Below, piece by piece: positions 63,469-64,000 of a DNA stretch of 64,000 bases (the stretch's first letter is position 1; each line of letters starts with the position of its first letter). Below the pieces are notes generated by a model. That model worked only from the letters and a program-made list of their open reading frames with translations. It did not search any database and was not told the DNA's origin. The DNA lies in the IMG/VR virus record IMGVR_UViG_3300031951_000022, positions 1-64,000 of that record. One strand, written 5' to 3'. Source of the DNA: a virus. A program made the translations under genes and the position numbers.

Positions 63469-63561
63469 TTAGAGCTTATCCCCCATATCTAAAATAGCCA
63501 GAGCAATACCGCCCACAACTATAATAGAAAACATATACAATAAAAAGGTCAAAATTATCAT
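63469..63561 (-). CDS. Tiny membrane peptide
   Basis: 30 aa (MIILTFLLYMFSIIVVGGIA...). Start overlaps the upstream stop (ATGA). Confidence 0.55.
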   Translation of the reverse strand: MIILTFLLYMFSIIVVGGIALAILDMGDKL

Positions 63562-63746
63562 GATACCACCATCCTATCCTCAAACTCTGTACCATCCTGC
63601 AAGTACCATTCATGCTTTTTCTGATAAACTTTAACAGAAGAATACTGATTAATACGCTTTTTAGTAGTAACAGTCCGCTGGCGGGACAGGTAGCAACATC
63701 CAGTGAGTGATAACTTGATCAGTTTTGCCCCATTTAGTATTTCCAT
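63558..63746 (-). CDS. Hypothetical protein
   Basis: 62 aa as read from 63746; the natural part is likely the C-terminal half (RINQYSSVKVYQKKHEWYLQ...), because the N-terminal half overlaps a DUF551-like frame. Start uncertain. Confidence 0.5.
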   Translation of the reverse strand: MEILNGAKLIKLSLTGCCYLSRQRTVTTKKRINQYSSVKVYQKKHEWYLQDGTEFEDRMVVS

Positions 63747-63777
63747 TTTCTTTTCCTTTGTGATAGCTGTCGAGCAT
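63661..63777 (-). CDS. DUF551-like small protein
   Basis: 38 aa (MLDSYHKGKENGNTKWGKTD...), with ITHWMLLPVPP, close to the THWMPLPEPP hallmark of DUF551. Overlaps the next gene out of frame. Confidence 0.55.
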   Translation of the reverse strand: MLDSYHKGKENGNTKWGKTDQVITHWMLLPVPPADCYY

Positions 63778-63778
63778 A

Positions 63779-63985
63779 TTACTTCTCCACGTAATTGGTA
63801 AGTTCGTTCTGATTGAAGATACCATGCTGGCCGTTTTCGTCAACAACAAAAAACATAATCAAAGGCTGTCCGCTATGCGGAAGCATCCCTGTCTTTTGGA
63901 TAATCACATCAAAACTTTTAACGGTTACTTTTTTACCGCTGGGGGTGGTGGCGTGAATCGTAATATCAGTGGTCGAAGGATTCAT
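63779..63985 (-). CDS. Hypothetical protein
   Basis: 68 aa (MNPSTTDITIHATTPSGKKV...), beta-rich, ends NELTNYVEK. Unrecognised. Confidence 0.65.
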   Translation of the reverse strand: MNPSTTDITIHATTPSGKKVTVKSFDVIIQKTGMLPHSGQPLIMFFVVDENGQHGIFNQNELTNYVEK

Positions 63986-64000
63986 TTTATCTCTTTCTAT

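Overview
The window is part of a large, AT-rich tailed-phage genome (virulent, T4-like in gene content). Evidence: rIIA- and rIIB-like genes, a phage-type RNA ligase and DNA ligase, ThyX, UvdE, a RuvB-like helicase, endonuclease VII, at least six free-standing HNH endonucleases, a tRNA cluster, a tmRNA, and well over 100 tiny genes packed head to tail on the minus strand. No integrase, plasmid replication gene, insertion sequence or CRISPR array is visible. Promoters are sigma-70-like (TTGACA, 16-17 bp, TATAAT/TAGAAT) and Shine-Dalgarno sites are GGAG/AAGGG-like, which argues against a Bacteroidetes host. I cannot name the host. The tRNAs mostly read A/U-ending codons (AAA, GAA, AUA, CAA, ACA, AGA, UUA).

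Layout. 1-3.1 kb: virion-type genes, including a 3'-truncated, relatively GC-rich protein built from short repeats. 3.2-7.7 kb: a secreted trypsin-like protease, an AlkB-like dioxygenase, a thioredoxin, RuvB and a neighbour ending in a RuvA-domain-III-like segment. 7.8-11.4 kb: rIIB-rIIA, preceded by a 56-nt mini-tRNA-like element. 11.4-25 kb: DNA repair and nucleotide genes (HhH glycosylase, ATP-dependent DNA ligase, endonuclease VII, UvdE, ThyX, a deaminase) and a tmRNA at 18.95-19.30 kb. 25-48.5 kb: a long tightly overlapping run of small accessory genes with an RNA ligase, two HAD phosphatases, a metallophosphoesterase, HNH genes and several local duplications. 48.6-51.5 kb: tiny membrane proteins and a repeated ~48-nt motif. 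51.4-63.1 kb: tRNA cluster, DUF932 protein, phosphoribosyltransferase, eight copies of an 82-nt twin-hairpin element, many individual promoters, and a ~590-nt structured RNA at 59.76-60.35 kb. 63.1-64 kb: more tiny membrane proteins.

Strongest unexpected signals. (1) A metallophosphoesterase reading frame looks interrupted by a 22-nt coding gap arranged like T4 gene 60 translational bypassing: take-off GGT, immediate TAG, UUCG-capped hairpin, matched landing GGT. It lies beside an HNH endonuclease whose insertion duplicated the 5' end of the gene. (2) Eight 82-nt elements with fixed 29+24+29 geometry. (3) A large phage RNA of the GOLLD/ROOL size class next to tRNA-like genes. (4) Three aberrant tRNA-like genes. 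(5) A recurring (C/T)CGATA box inside promoter spacers.
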